NCBI RefSeq assembly: GCF_022539505.1
Contig: NC_061508.1
Span: forward strand, 92,235,276-92,299,275
Direction of reading: 5' to 3'
DNA from: Lolium rigidum
Taxonomy: Eukaryota; Streptophyta; Magnoliopsida; Poales; Poaceae
Length of the DNA stretch: 64,000 nt
Shown here piece by piece: positions 10,366 through 23,600 of the stretch (positions are counted from its first letter, which is position 1; the number at the start of each line of letters is the position of its first letter). Under the pieces are notes generated by a model that was given only the letters and a program-made list of their open reading frames with translations, had not been told where the DNA came from and made no database searches. The translations under genes were made by a program, and so were the position numbers.

Positions 10366-12162
10366 TGTAGGATAACGTTGCACAGAAAACAAAAATTTTC
10401 CTACCGCGAACACGCAATCCAAGCCAAGATGCAATCTAGAAGACGGTAGCAACGAGGGGATATCGAGTCTCACCCTTGAAGATATTCCAAAGCCTACAAG
10501 ATGAGGCTCTTGTTGCTGCGGTAGACGTTCACTTGCCGCTTGCAAAAGCGCGTAGAAGATCTTGATCACGATCGCTTCCGGCGCCACGAACGGGCAGCAC
10601 CTCCGTACTCGGTCACACGTTCGGCTGTTGATGAAGACGACGTCCACCTCCCCGTTCCAGCGGGCAGCGGAAGTAGTAGCTCCTCTTGAATCCGACAGCA
10701 CGACGGCGTGGTGTCGGTGGTGGTGGAGAAATCCGGCGGAGCTTCGCTTAAGCGTGCGGGATGTGGTGGAGGAGAGAGACCGCTAGGGTTTGGGGAGAGA
10801 GGGGGTTGGGCGCCGGCCCTCTAAGGGGTGCGGCCAAGGCTGAGGCTTGAAGTGGTCAGCCCCCTCTCCTATGCCCCTCATTATATAGGTGGAAGCACCA
10901 AGAGTTCTAGTCCAAGTCTTCGAATAAGACCCCAACACTAAAACCTCCCATATGTGGGAAACCTACTCAAGGAGGGAGTCCTACCCAAGGTGGGACTCCC
11001 ACCTTTCCTTGAGGTGGGTTGGCCGGCCACCCTAGGGGAGTCCACCTTGGACTCCTCCCCTTTAGGGTTGGCTGGTCATGCAAGGTGGAGTCCCTCCGGG
11101 ACTCTACTTTCCATGGTGATTTCTTCCGGACTTTTCTAGAACCTTCTAGAACCTGCCATAAATGCACCGGATCATTTCCAAACTTGGAATATGACTTCCT
11201 ATATATGAATCTTATTCTCCGGACCATTCCGGAACTCCTCGTGATGTCCGGGATCTCATCCGGCACTCCGAATAAATATTCGAACTCCATTCCATATTCA
11301 AGTTCTACCATTTCAACATCCAACTTTAAGTGTGTCACCCTACGGTTCGTGAACTATGCGGACATGGTTGAGTACTCACTCCGACCAATAACCAATAGCG
11401 GGATCCGGAGATCCATAATGGCTCCCACATATTCAACGATGACTTTAGTGATCGAATGAACCATTCACATACGATACCAATTCCCTTTGTCACGCGATAT
11501 TTTACTTGTCCGAGGTTTGATCTTCGGTATCACTCTATACCTTGTTCAACCTCGTCTCCCGACAAGTACTCTTTACTCGTACCGTGGTATGTGGTCTCTT
11601 ATGAACTTATTCATATGCTTGCAAGACATTAGACGACATTCCACCGAGAGGGCCCAGAGTATATCTATCCGTCATCGGGATGGACAAATCCCACCGTTGA
11701 TCCCTATGCCTCAACTCATACTTTCCGGATACTTAATCCCACCTTTATAACCACCCATTTACGCAGTGGGCGTTTGATGTAATCAAAGTACCTTTCCGGT
11801 ATAAGTGATTTACATGATCTCATGGTCATAAGGACTAGGTAACTATGTATCGAAAGCTTATAGCAAATAACTTAATGACGAGATCTTATGCTACGCTTAA
11901 TTGGGTGTGTCCATTACATCATTCATACAATGATATAACCTTGTTATTAATAACATACAATGTTCATGATTATGAAACTAATCATCCATTAATCAACAAG
12001 CTAGTTAAGAGGCATACTAGGGACTCTTTGTTTGTCTACATATCACACATGTACTAATGTTTCGGTTAATACGATTATAGCATGATATATAAACATTTAT
12101 CATAAACATAAAAATATAAATAATAACCACTTTATTATTGCCTCTAGGGCATATCTCCTTCA
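10366..12162 (-). repeat. 3' LTR (1797 bp) of the BARE/Angela-type Copia element
   Basis: Minus strand starts TGAAGGAGATATGCCCTAGA, the familiar BARE-1/Angela LTR start, and ends ...CAACGTTATCCTACA. The length is typical of that family (about 1.7-1.8 kb). A TATATAA box at 10881-10887 marks its promoter. The LTR is inserted in the family A ORF. The open frames inside, on either strand, are not genes. Confidence 0.88.
10881..10887 (-). promoter_or_regulatory. TATA box of the Copia LTR
   Basis: TATATAA on the minus strand inside the BARE/Angela-type LTR, in the usual promoter position of the family. Confidence 0.5.
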
Positions 12163-14110
12163 GCTCTCCCACTTGCACTAGAGTCAATAATCTAGTTTAC
12201 ATTTGTAAAGATATAACACCTTGGCCTTATGGTGCTTTATCATGTATTGCTCACGGGAGAGGTTTTTAGTCAACGGATCCGACACGCTCGTAAACGTATG
12301 TATTTTGTAATTCATTTGCGTCTCAACGCATCACTCATTTCCAAATGAGTCGGCATTAAATATGTTTGGTCTTTTGGTGGAACCTTAATTCCGCGGTCTG
12401 AAATATGTCACTAATATTGTCACACACAATATAGCTTCAAAGTTCCGACTCGTCGGAAATACACCAAGTTCTCAAAGAACCTCTTGACTTAACATCCTTT
12501 GTCATTGTCAAAACAATGACATACTCGCCTTCTTTTGTAGAATCCGTCACAATATTTAGAACTCTTCTAAATCTAGCATAGACAACTTCTAGCTCATTGT
12601 GCTACCTTTAAACAACACTTAATCTAATTTGAGATTGAAATTATATTTTATATGTGACAAAACCAATATCGGTGTAACACCTTACAGCCGATTTGTTTGT
12701 CATTTCTTCATACAAAAATATATGTATATATATCCTTAGTTCTTCTAAAGTACTCAAGGATATTCTTACTCGTCGTCCAATGATCATCATATGAATCATT
12801 CTGGTATATGCTCATAACACTTTATAGCACATGATATCTGATTGTGTACATATTATTCGTGATCTATAATCACTCATGTGTTTTTACTCATTGAGTGTCA
12901 GATACACTCAAGTCTTGTGAAACCTTCACATGACAAGAACATTTTCTTAATATTTCTATATTGAACTACTTCAATATCCATCATATGTACTTTGACTTAA
13001 ACTTATTTATGTGTTTCAATCTATCTTCATAGATCTTGACACTAAATTTGTTTCGATCCATATCCTTTCATTGAAGTTAATTCTCAATGAAACCTTTTTA
13101 ATCAAGTATATAATTACATCATTTATAACCAACTATATGTCACCTACATAAAGTATTATAAATGTGTCTTAGCGCTCCCACTTAATTTCTTGCAAATGCA
13201 AGCCTCTTCATCGTCTCTCGATGAAATCAAAAACTCTTTGACTATTTCATCCGGTGAAGATTCCAACTCCGCAATACTTACTTCATCCAATTGAAGTTCG
13301 TATACCTATCTAGTATTCCACGGACCAGCAAAACTCTTGGTTGTATCTTGTATACACCTTTAATACATACTTCGATAAGTAATGTATTTTGCCATCCTAC
13401 TAGCATATCTCATAAAAGAAATATGTAGTGATTACTAGAATAATCCACATAGACTATAAGCATTGCTACTGAAGATCTAATCTTATCGTAGTCAACTCTT
13501 TGAACTTTGTCGTAAACAATTTTTCAACAAGTCGAGCTTCTTCAAAGATATTTCATCTAAGTCTATAGATCCATTTACTTTCAAAAAGTATTCATCTATT
13601 ATGGATTTCATGGTGCATGGCCATTTTAACGGAGTCGTGGCCCATCATAACTTCTTTGCTTGTAGTTGGTTTATCATTGTTCAAAATCAATCCTTTGTCC
13701 ACAAATCATTTATTTGATCACAAAGTAAACCATACCTACAAGGTTCAATATGTACTTCGATCTCCATGGCTAAAACACTTTGTAGTCATAGGAGCCATGA
13801 TCGTCGTGGCCGCTTCCGAACCAATTCCGATGCTGCGCTACTCTGATCATTATGCTCATGTTCATAAACCTTATCAAGTTCTATTGTCCTCCCACTCAAA
13901 AACTTCGCTAGAAACAATTTCTTGGAAATAAGAAACATTGACAAACACTTTTGTCTTTGTCTCCATTGTGGGAAGAATTCCCAATCAATTCTCTGGGATA
14001 ACCAACAAAGACATTCATCCGATTTTGGTTGTAAACTTATTTACTTATGCTATGTATACCAAAATTTAAGAAAAGACTATTAGGGTTTATACCCATGTCA
14101 TAACTCGTAT

Positions 14111-14210
14111 NNNNNNNNNNNNNNNNNNNNNNNNNNNNNNNNNNNNNNNNNNNNNNNNNNNNNNNNNNNNNNNNNNNNNNNNNNNNNNNNNNNNNNNNNN
14201 NNNNNNNNNN
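14111..14210. other. assembly gap (100 N)
   Basis: A run of exactly 100 N, probably a placeholder of unknown true size. It hides the rest of the Copia element and the left part of the next LTR. Confidence 1.
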
Positions 14211-14531
14211 TTGTTTTTACTGTTTTCTCTGCAAACAATCATCTTCCACACAATACGGTTAATCCTTTGTTACAGCAAGCCGGTGAGATTGACAACCTCA
14301 CCTGTTTCGTTGGGGCAAAGTACTTTGGTTGTGTTGTGCGGGTTCCACGTTGGCGCCGGAATCTCCGGTGTTGCGCCGCACTACATCCCGCCGCCATCAA
14401 CCTTCAACGTGCTTCTTGGCTCCTCCTGGTTCGATAAACCTTGGTTTCTTTCTGAGGGAAAACTTGCTGCTGTGCGCATCATACCTTCCTCTTGGGGTTG
14501 CCCAACGAACGTGTGAAAATACACGCCATCA
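14211..14531 (+). repeat. 3' end of a family A LTR
   Basis: Collinear with the last 320 or so bases of the LTR at 8390-9989, ending CACGCCATCA. It is followed directly by the middle of another family A LTR (GTGGGTTCATGCC...), so one family member inserted inside the LTR of another. The left part is lost in the gap. Confidence 0.75.
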
Positions 14532-15292
14532 GTGGGTTCATGCCTCCATTGAATCTGGGACAGTGACAGAAAGTTCTAAGGTTGTGGATGTGATGTTGCC
14601 ACTAGGGATAAAACATCAATGCTTTGTCTAAGGATATTTGTGTTGATTACATTACGCACCGTACTTAATGCAATTGTCTGTTGTTTGCAACTTAATATCG
14701 GAAGGGTGCGGATGCTACCCCGAAGGTGGACTTTTTAGGCATAGATGCATGCTGGATAGCGGTCTATGTACTTTGTCGTAATGCCCTAATTAAATCTCAT
14801 AGTAGTCATCGTTATGTATGTGCATTGTTATGCCCTCTCTATTTGTCAATTGCCCAACTGTAATTTGTTCACCCAACATGTTATTTCTTATCGGAGAGAC
14901 ACCACTAGTGAACTGTGGACCCCGGTCCATTCTTTTACATATGAAATAAATCTACTGCAAACTCTGTTCTCTGTTGTTCTTCACAAGCAAACATCATTCT
15001 CCACACCATACGTTTAATCCTTTGTTTACAGCAAGCCGGTGAGATTGACAACCTCACTGTTAAGTTGGGGCAAAGTATTTTGATTGTGTTGTGCAGGTTC
15101 CACGTTGGCGCCGGAATCCCTAGTGTTGCGCCGCACTACACTCCTCCACCAACAACCTTCACGTGGCCTTCATCTCCTACCGGTTCGATAAGCTTGGTTT
15201 CTTCTGAGGGAAAACTTACTGCTGTGCGCATCACACCTTCCTCTTGGGGTTCCCAACGGACGTGTGCATCACGCGCCATCAAGACTGTTTTC

Positions 15293-15310
15293 TGGCGCCG
15301 TTGCCGGGGA
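15293..15310 (+). other. primer-binding site, perfect tRNA-Asp complement
   Basis: TGGCGCCGTTGCCGGGGA, 11 bases after the LTR end at 15281, is complementary to the 3' end of plant tRNA-Asp(GUC) including CCA. Confidence 0.75.
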
Positions 15311-15539
15311 GATCAAGACACGCTGCAAGGGGAGTCTCTCACATCCAATCTCTTTACTTTGTTTTTGTCTTGCTTTACTTTACTTTATTTACTGCTTTGT
15401 TTGCTTTCTCTATATCAAAAATACAAAAAAATTAGTTACTTGCTTTATTTTATTTACTGTCTTGTTTGCGTTCTTTATATCAAAAACACAAAAAATTAGT
15501 TACTTGCATTTACTTTATTTACCTTTTGTTTATTTCATC

Positions 15540-16186
15540 ATGCTTCCCCCTAAGTTCACTCTGAAAGATATACCAGTAGGGCAAGGGTCTATCATTGGAA
15601 GAGATAATATAGAAGAATTTTTCACTCATGTTAGTACGGTTAAAGATTTTGAAGATAGACACTTGGCAGAACTTGCTCCTACTTATGAAATTGCTACTGC
15701 CTCTTTAGTACACATGTTGGAAGCTAGATTCGTTAATCTTAATCATATAAGCAACATATGTTTCTTACACTCGGTGATATGGAAGAAGGAGAAAAGAAAG
15801 ATTTTGTTTTAGAAACCCTTCTTAGAGAATTTGAAGATGTAGCTAGAGAAGCTAGGAAAGTCTTTATTAAACATAAGATGCTTGGGTGTTTTACCAATTT
15901 TGCAAATACCCTTGAAAAGATGGAAAAAGATAGATTAAAGTACACTAATAAAGTCAGTGGTGAGGGGGAGATTAAAGTACCGATACCTAGTAAGCTCCTA
16001 GGGATGCATGAAGCTCTAGAAAATAACTATGCTTGGCTTGTTCCTGAAAATTTGTTTGATGAGGATAGTAAGCCTAAGAGCAACGAAAGAGGAGTTACTT
16101 ACATAGACAAGATACAATGCATTGCTGAGAAAACTCCCAACTCCCCTGGTAAGAATGTTGATGCTTCATCTCTCGATAATACTTGA
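15540..16186 (+). pseudogene. short element-encoded protein of family A, one frameshift
   Basis: The ATG at 15540 opens MLPPKFTLKDIPVGQG..., which continues with EEFFTHVSTVKDFEDRHLAE. Near 15755 the frame shifts and continues as TLGDMEEGEKKDFVLETLLR through FTNFANTLEKMEKDRLKY to a TGA at 16184. The two halves together would give about 215 aa: acidic, helical, with no zinc knuckle or catalytic motif. A decayed copy of its N-terminus lies at 10225-10365. I take it for a gag-like remnant carried by a non-autonomous element. Its function is unknown. Confidence 0.55.
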
Positions 16187-18826
16187 TTCACACTTTCTGC
16201 GCCTAGCTGAAAGGCGTTAAAGAAAAGCGCTTATGAGAGACAACCCATTATTTTACTTCTGCACTTTTGTTTTATATTTGAGTCTTGGAAGTTGTTACTA
16301 CTGTAGCAACCTCTCCTTATCTTTATTTTATTGCATTGTTGTGCCAAGTAAAGTCTTTGATAGTAAGGTTAATACTAGATTTGGATTACTGCGCAGAAAC
16401 AGATTTCTTGCTGTCACGAATTTGAGTAGACCTCTCTGTAGGTAACTCAGAAAAATCTGCCAATTTACGTGTGTGATCCACAGATATGTACGCAACTTTC
16501 ATTCAATTTGAGCTGTTTCATCTGAGCAAGTTAAGTGCCCCTGAAAAATCCGTATTTACGGACTGTTCTGTTTTGACAGATTCTGCCTTTTATTTCGCAT
16601 TGCCTCTTTTGCTATGTTGAATGGATTTCTTTGTTCCATTAACTTTCAGTAGCTTTGTGCAATGTCCAGAAGTGTTAAGAATGATTATGTCACCTCTGAA
16701 TATGTAAATTTTTGATTATGCACTAACCCTCTAATGAGTTTGTTTTAAGTTTGGTGTGGAGGAAGTTTTCAAGGATCAAGAGAGGAGGATGATACAATAT
16801 GATCAAGAAGAGTGAAAAGTCTAAGCTTGGGGATGCCCCCGTGGTTCATCCCTGCATATTTCAAGAAGACTCAAGCATCTAAGCTTGGGGATGCCCAAGG
16901 CATCCCCTTCTTCATCGACAACTTATCAGGTCACCTCTAGTGAAACTATATTTTTATTCCGTCACATCTTATGTGCTTTACTTGGAGCGTCTGTATGTTT
17001 TTGTTTTTGTTTTTGTTCGAATAAACTCGGATCCTAGCATTCTTTGTTTGGGAGAAAGACACGCTCCGCTCGTTCGTATGAACACTGGTGTTCTTAGCTT
17101 TACTTTTAATGTTCATGGCGAAGGTTGAAACTGCTTCGTTCATTGTTATATGGTTGGAAACAGAAAATGCTTCATGTGGTAATTGGTATAATGTCTTGAA
17201 TAATTATATACTTGGCAATTGTTGTGCTCAAATAGATCATGTTTAAGCTCTTGCATCATGTACTTTGCACCTATTAATGAAGAACTACCATAGAGCTTGT
17301 TGAAATTTGGTTTGCATGTTTGGTCTCTCTAAAGTCTATATATTTTCTGGTGAAGTGTTTGAACAACAAGGAGATAGTGTAGAGTCTTATAATGCTTGCA
17401 ATATGTTCTTATGTAAGTTTTGTTGTACCGGTTCATACTTGTGTTTGCTTCAAAACAACCTTGCTAGCCAAAGCCTTGTACCGAGAGGAAATACTTCTCG
17501 TGCATCCAAATCCTTGAGCCAAAAACTATGCCATTTGTGTCCACCATACCTACCTACTATGTGGTATATCTCTGCCATTCCAAAGTAAATTACTTGAAGT
17601 GCTACCTTTAAAATTTCATTCCTTGTCTTTGCAATACATAGCTCATGGGAAAATAGCCTTAAAAACTATTGTGGTATTGAATATGTAGCTTATGTGTCTT
17701 ATACTTCTTATAAGTTGCTTGTTGAGCGGTAACCATGTTTCTGGGGACGCCATCAACTATTACACCTTTATTAAATATCATGTGAGTTGCTATGCATGTT
17801 CGTCTTGTCTGAAGTAAGGGTGATTTATCATGATAAAATGGTTTGAGTATGCATATTGTTAGAGAAGAACATTGGTCCGCCAACTAAAGCCATGAATCAT
17901 GGTGGAAGTTTCAGTTTGGACATTAATCCTCAAATTTTTTATGAGAATATTATCTGTTGTTGAAGGCTTAAGCATTAAAGAGGAGTCCATTATCTGTTGT
18001 CTATGTTGTCCCGGTATGGATGTCCTAAGTTGAGATCTATCAAAAACGAGAAATCAAATGCGATCTATCTCCTTGGACCTTTGTACAGGCGACATAGAGG
18101 TACCCCTTTGTGACACTTGGTTGAAACATATGTTATGCAATGATAATCCATGAAAATCCAAGCTAATTAGGACAAGGTGCGAGCACTATTGGTACTCTAT
18201 GCATGAGGCTTGCAACTTATAGGATGTCTTATGCATAACACATATGAATTATTACTACCGTTGACAAAATTGTTTCTATGTTTTCAAAATGAAAAGCTCT
18301 AGCACAAAAACAGTAATCCATGCTTCCCTCTGCGAAGGGCCCATTCTTTTACTTTATGTTGAGTCAGTTTACCTACTTCTTTCTATCTTAGGAGCAAACA
18401 CTTGTGTCAACTGTGTGCATTGATTCCTACATAGTAGCTTATTTGCATTCATCATATTACTTTGAGTTGACAATTATCCATGAGATATATCCATGAGATA
18501 AACATGTTGAAGTTGAAAGCAACTGCTGAAACTTATATCTTCCTTTGTGTTGCTTCAAAACTTTCTACTAAGAATTTATTGCTTTATGAGTTAACTCCTG
18601 TGCAAGTCTTACTGATGCTTGTCTTGAAAGTACTATTCATGAAAAGTCTTTGCTATATGATTCAGTTGTTTAAGTCATTGTCTTTACCATTGCTTCGAAT
18701 CACTTCATTCATCTCATATGCTTTAAAATAGTATTGATCAACATTATGATAGCATGTCACTTCAGAAATTATCCTTGTTATCGTTTACCTACTCGAGGGC
18801 GAGTAGGAACTAAGCTTGGGGATGCT
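16187..18826 (+). mobile_element. long 3' untranslated region of family A
   Basis: About 2.6 kb without coding sequence, collinear with 34080-36661 of the other complete element. It carries TAAGCTTGGGGATGC twice internally (near 16830 and 16880) and again as the polypurine-like tract before the 3' LTR. A perfect 9-bp-stem hairpin sits at 16887-16907 and an 8-bp-stem hairpin at 18788-18807. Confidence 0.7.
18788..18807 (+). other. hairpin upstream of the 3' LTR (CCTACTCG/CGAGTAGG)
   Basis: An 8-bp perfect stem with loop AGGG, about 20 bases before the LTR. Compared with 8354-8370, a G-C pair is replaced by A-T on both sides. Confidence 0.6.
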
Positions 18827-20422
18827 TGATACATCTCAAACGTATCTATAATTTCTTTTGTTCCATGCTAGTTTTATGATAATACTCACATGTTTTATAC
18901 ACACTTTACATCATTATTATGCATTTTCCGGCACTAACCTATTAACGAGATGCCGAAGCGCCAGTTCCTGTTTTCTGCTGTTTTTGGTTTCGTAAATCCT
19001 ACACGGAAATATTCTCGGAATTGGACGAAACGAACGCCCGTGGTCTTATTTTTCCACGGAGCTTCCAGAAGACCGAAGGAGATACGAAGTGGGGCCACGA
19101 GGTGGCGACACCACAAGGCGGCGCGGCCAATGGGGGGCCCGCGCCGCCCTATGGTGTGGGCCCCTCGTGCGCCCTCCGACTCTGCCCTTCCGCCTACTTA
19201 TACTCTCCGTCGCGAAAACCCTATTACCGAGAGCCACGATACGGAAAAAGTTCTAGAGACGCCGCCGCCGCCAATCCCATCTCGGGGGATTCAGGAGATC
19301 GCCTCCGGCACCCTGCCGGAGAGGGGAATCATCTCCCGGAGGACTCTACATCACCATGATCGCCTCCGGACTGATGTGTGAGTAGTTCATCCTTGGACCA
19401 TGGGTCCATAGCAGTAGCTAGATGGTTGTCTTCTCCTCTTGTGCTATCATGTTAGATCTTGTGAGCTGCCTATCATGATCAAGATGATCTATTTGTAATG
19501 CTACATGTTGTGTTTGTTGGGATCCGATGAATATGGAATACAATGTCAAGTTGATTATTGATCTATCATATATGTGTTGTTTATGTTCTTGCATGCTCTC
19601 CGTTGCTAGTAGAGGCTTTGGCCAAGTTGATACTTGTGACTCCAAGAGGGAGTATTTATGCTCGATAGTGGGTTCATGCCTCCATTGAATCTGGGACAGT
19701 GACAAAAAGTTCTAAGGTTGTGGATGTGCTGTTGCCACTAGGGATAAAACATCAATGCTTTGTCTAAGGATATTTGTGTTGATTACATTATGCACCATAC
19801 TTAATGCAATTGTCTGTTGTTTGCAACTTAATACTGGAAGGGGTGCGGATGCTAACCCGAAGGTGGACTTTTTAGGCATAGATGCATGCTGGATAGCGGT
19901 CTATGTACTTTGTCGTAATGCCCTAATGAAATCTCATAGTAGTCATCGTGATATGTATGTGCATTGTTATGCCCTCTCTATTTGTCAATTGCCCAACTGT
20001 AACTTGTTCACCCAACATGCTATTTCTAATCGGAGAGACACCACTAGTGAACTGTGGACCCCGGTCCATTCTTTTACATATGAAATACAATCTACTGCAA
20101 ACTCTGTTCTCTGTTGTTCTTCACAAGCAAACATCATTCTCCACACCATACATTTAATCCTTTGTTTACAGCAAGCCGGTGAGATTGACAACCTCACTCT
20201 TAAGTTGGGGCAAAGTATTTTGATTGTGTTGTGCAGGTTCCACGTTGGCGCCGGAATCCTTGGTGTTGCGCCGCACTACACTCCTCCACCAACAACCTTC
20301 ACGTGGCCTTCATCTCCTACTGGTTCGATAAGCTTGGTTTCTTTCTGAGGGAAAACTTACTGCTGTGCGCATCACACCTTCCTCTTGGGGTTCCCAACGG
20401 ACGTGTGCATCACGCGCCATCA
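18827..20422 (+). repeat. 3' LTR (1596 bp) of family A
   Basis: TGATACATCTCAAACGTATC to ...CATCACGCGCCATCA. The boundary on the right is certain because Harbinger transposase coding sequence begins at 20423. Confidence 0.85.
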
Positions 20423-20634
20423 CTCCCCCAGTTGACTTTGTGATCAATGGTCGATACTACAACAAGGGATACTATATTGTAGACGGTATCTATCCAAAGT
20501 GGGTAACATTTGTGAAGACTATCTTAAGTCCCGTCCCCCCGAAGGAGGCGGAGTTTGTCAAGGAACAAGAAGGTTGCCGAAAGGATATCGAGCGTGCATT
20601 TGGTGTCCTCCAGCAAAGATTTGCTGTAGTCCAG
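20423..20634 (+). pseudogene. PIF/Harbinger transposase, middle fragment
   Basis: Reads in one frame PVDFVINGRYYNKGYYIVDG then IYPKWVTFVKTI and KDIERAFGVLQQRFAVV. These blocks are typical of Harbinger (DDE_4/HARBI1-like) transposases and include the second catalytic Asp (IVDGIYP) and the catalytic Glu (IERAFGVLQ). The upstream half is missing because the family A element ends at 20422. The downstream part resumes in frame at 39239 after an 18.6-kb insertion. Confidence 0.8.
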
Positions 20635-23600
20635 TGTAATATCCCAGGTTTAGAGGCTACAAAATGAGAGAACACCAAAGTGTGCATTGCATTCATGCAT
20701 AGAAAATCCGGGGAATTTTCGCGCTTTCAAATAAAACTTACCACAGTAATTGAAGTTTCACTTGACTTGTTGGAATTGAAGTAGATCATCAAGTCAAGCG
20801 CTATAAACTTCACTCGTGATCTTTGCTAAAACCTTGTTTTGGGTAGAGATGATTTGATCTATGGATTAGATCAAATGGAATTAGCTTTACAACAACACAT
20901 TCTTTAAGAATCAAACCCTAACTTATTAACACTTAAAATTTAGCAACTACCTTTGTGTGTAATTTAATTCACTTCTAAACTTATTACCAAATAAGGTAAA
21001 CCACAGGGTCTAAAGTGCATAAAAGCCACACATTCTTATTTAAATCATAACTTATTAAGTATATGGAATATCATAAAACTAAATCCATTTACATTATGAA
21101 TTATAGTTCAAACTATTTGAATAAAACTAACTATGAGTATTTTGAAACTCATATGATCATGCCTTGGTGAAATCAAACAACAACTATCCAAATTTGAGGA
21201 ATAACCTTCAAATTTCACCTTTTGACCAATATTATAATATAAATCCAATCAAATATGATATAGTGACTCATCAACAATAATAAAACCATCCACAAGATAT
21301 TTAGTAGCAAGTGCCACTTGGCTATCCAAAAATAAATCATATGAGAGGATAATGATCTTGCCACATGGGATGAAAATATCTACATGACTTGCATCCCAAG
21401 CTTTGCCACCTCATGCTCAAAGGATTGCTATGGATGAGGGCATGACAACCAAGCACCTTACTCATCAAGCCAAATCAAGAGTCACCACCTATGTGTCATA
21501 ATACTAGAGCTTGCCCAAGCCTATAAATAGAGCCACACCCTTCATCCATATGATCACCTTGTAGCATGATACAAGGAAGCAAACACATAGAGCCACTCCA
21601 TGTGAATTAGCTAGCATCAAGGTGAAGAAGCTAGGAGGTGCAGGCATACCACAAGATGCAGGTTTATCAGATTTCCTGAAGAACAAGCTACATAAGATTG
21701 CAAGGTAGAATTCCTAGGCAAACCATATATTTAGAAGATCATATCATCACCTCTTAAGTAGGATCTTAGGATATTCCAAGATATTGAGAAGTGAGAGAAG
21801 TTATAATATTAACCATAGCCATGTTCATACAAGAATACTAGAGTAGTACTAATCTTAGTTGTTCAAGTCAATATTTAATCTTGGAGGTGAGAACCCTATT
21901 CCAATAGCAATACCTTAGGAAACCAATTCCATAATCATTACAACTTGGTATGAATTATAAACCCTAAGAATCTAGGATGAGTGTGATGAGAGGAATATTA
22001 AAGAGGGATTAGTGAGGAATGAGTGGATCTTGTCTAATGCATCATCATACCTTGTAGATATAGATGATAAGTTAAACCCATATGATTAATAGATCTCATC
22101 TATCACATAAAATAATAAGTATATCACTAGTAGTTAACCCTAGACCAATCCTCATGCCTTGTATGAAGGAGTATCCCTAGCTAGCCAATAAAACATAATC
22201 AAAGCTTATGTTCATATCATAATTCTTGGTTGTATATCACTTGGGTGATCACAACTAAAACCCTAGATCACCTTTGTATTTCAATCCAAGTATCACTTTG
22301 GATTATAAGTAGAACCCTGCCATGCCTCATGCCTATTTTATACTTCAATTAGTGAAGCATCACCAAAACCCTAAACCCTTTCACATAGGATCTACCCTAA
22401 GTAATTCAAGCTAAAGATGGCTAAATGAGTTTAGTCATCATAAAGTTATCCAACCATCTTCTTAAACCCTTAGAAATAATTCTCCACATAAAATCATGAT
22501 CCAATCCATCCTCATTACCATTTGCTTTAAACTCTAGCCATAATTACAATAGATATGAACAATCAATATTGTTAAGCACACTAGTTAAACCTAATAATAT
22601 TTTCACCATTCACATGTTCTAAATTTCAAATCATTTAAATAGATTTTGTTCCTAAATTAAAAAGGAATTGAGATTGATATCAAAACCCATTTCTATTTAA
22701 ATTAATACCTCACACAATATCAACCTCATAATAAATTGAATATGTATTTAAAAAGTAACACTAGGCAGTAAGTAATAGTATTAAGTTATCTTGCTATTCA
22801 TAATTTAAAATCTGCAAAGCAAAACAGAATTCAAATAGAAAATTCAAAACAGAAAATAAAAACAGAAAATAGAAAAGAAAAAAGGAAGCTTACCTGGCCG
22901 TGCAGCCCAGCAGCAGCCCAGGACCAGCGCCACCTACGCGGCCCAGCTTCAGCCCAGCCCGAGTCCGCGTACCGCTTCGCGTTAAAACATGAGGCCGTCG
23001 TCGTCGTCTTCTTCTCCGAGGCCGACACCGCGGCAACGCCAGTAGACGCCGACCTCGTCAACGATAAGGATGTCCCGGACGCCGCAGAAGGTTCTAGAGC
23101 TCCACACTATCGTCCTCGCGTCCGAGTCTATCCATGCGCATCAAGATTCACGCCCGAATGTAGCTCACCGTCGCCAGTGCATCTCGGCCAGTACCGCCGA
23201 TGAGCCGACGAACCAGACCTCGCCTCGCCCTATTAATATGCCAGGAGCTTCTCCAGGAAACCCTAGAACCTCGCCGCCCTTCCATTTCTTCTCAATCACC
23301 CCCTATCTCTCGCGTTCATCCACTCACTGTCGCCGGAGTCGAAGATGAAGCCGTCGACTGGAGCCACCCCGGAGCTCGTAGCTTGGTCGAGGAGGAGCGC
23401 CTCGTCGAGAGGAGCATCTGGACGCAAGCAGGCATCAAAGGGAGCTCGGAGCTGGGAGAATTTGATCATTCCCTTTTGCAGTACCTCGTCGGTAATGGCG
23501 AAATCCTCGTCGTTTCCGTCAACAATCGACGTCGCCGACCACACCATCTTACTCAAGGTGAGTTTGCGCGCCCGTAGAGCCTACTCTCGCTTCCTAGCAG

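Larger units (their letters stand above)
10366..14110 (-). mobile_element. 3' end of a BARE/Angela-type Ty1/Copia element, degenerate
   Basis: On the minus strand the order is decayed internal sequence (14110 to 12163), a polypurine tract GTGGGAGAGC, then a 1797-bp LTR (12162 to 10366). The other LTR and most of pol are in or beyond the assembly gap. The internal part has no open frame. Fragments on the minus strand resemble the linker into a Copia reverse transcriptase (MAMHHEI, ESKWIY), broken by many stops. The region is AT-rich, as expected of an old methylated copy. Confidence 0.8.
14532..20422 (+). mobile_element. non-autonomous LTR retrotransposon, family A, with 5' LTR interrupted
   Basis: The second half of a 5' LTR (14532-15281), primer site (15293-15310), one short frame-shifted ORF, a long untranslated region and a complete 3' LTR (18827-20422). 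No protease, RT or integrase is present, so it would depend on an autonomous partner. The tRNA-Asp primer site and the structure suit the Athila-type (Sabrina/WHAM-like) non-autonomous groups of pooid grasses, by family knowledge. Its 3' LTR ends inside a Harbinger transposase gene, and the bases to the right are CTCCC. Confidence 0.8.

Noticed and set aside
10192..10701. Minus-strand 169-aa ORF in the Copia LTR
   Set aside because: Lies within the BARE/Angela-type LTR end and leader. It has no protein family features.
20423..20673. Harbinger exon continuing past 20634 (CNIPGLEATK)
   Set aside because: Those residues come from the start of the inserted LTR unit (TGTAATATCCC). The true continuation is at 39239.
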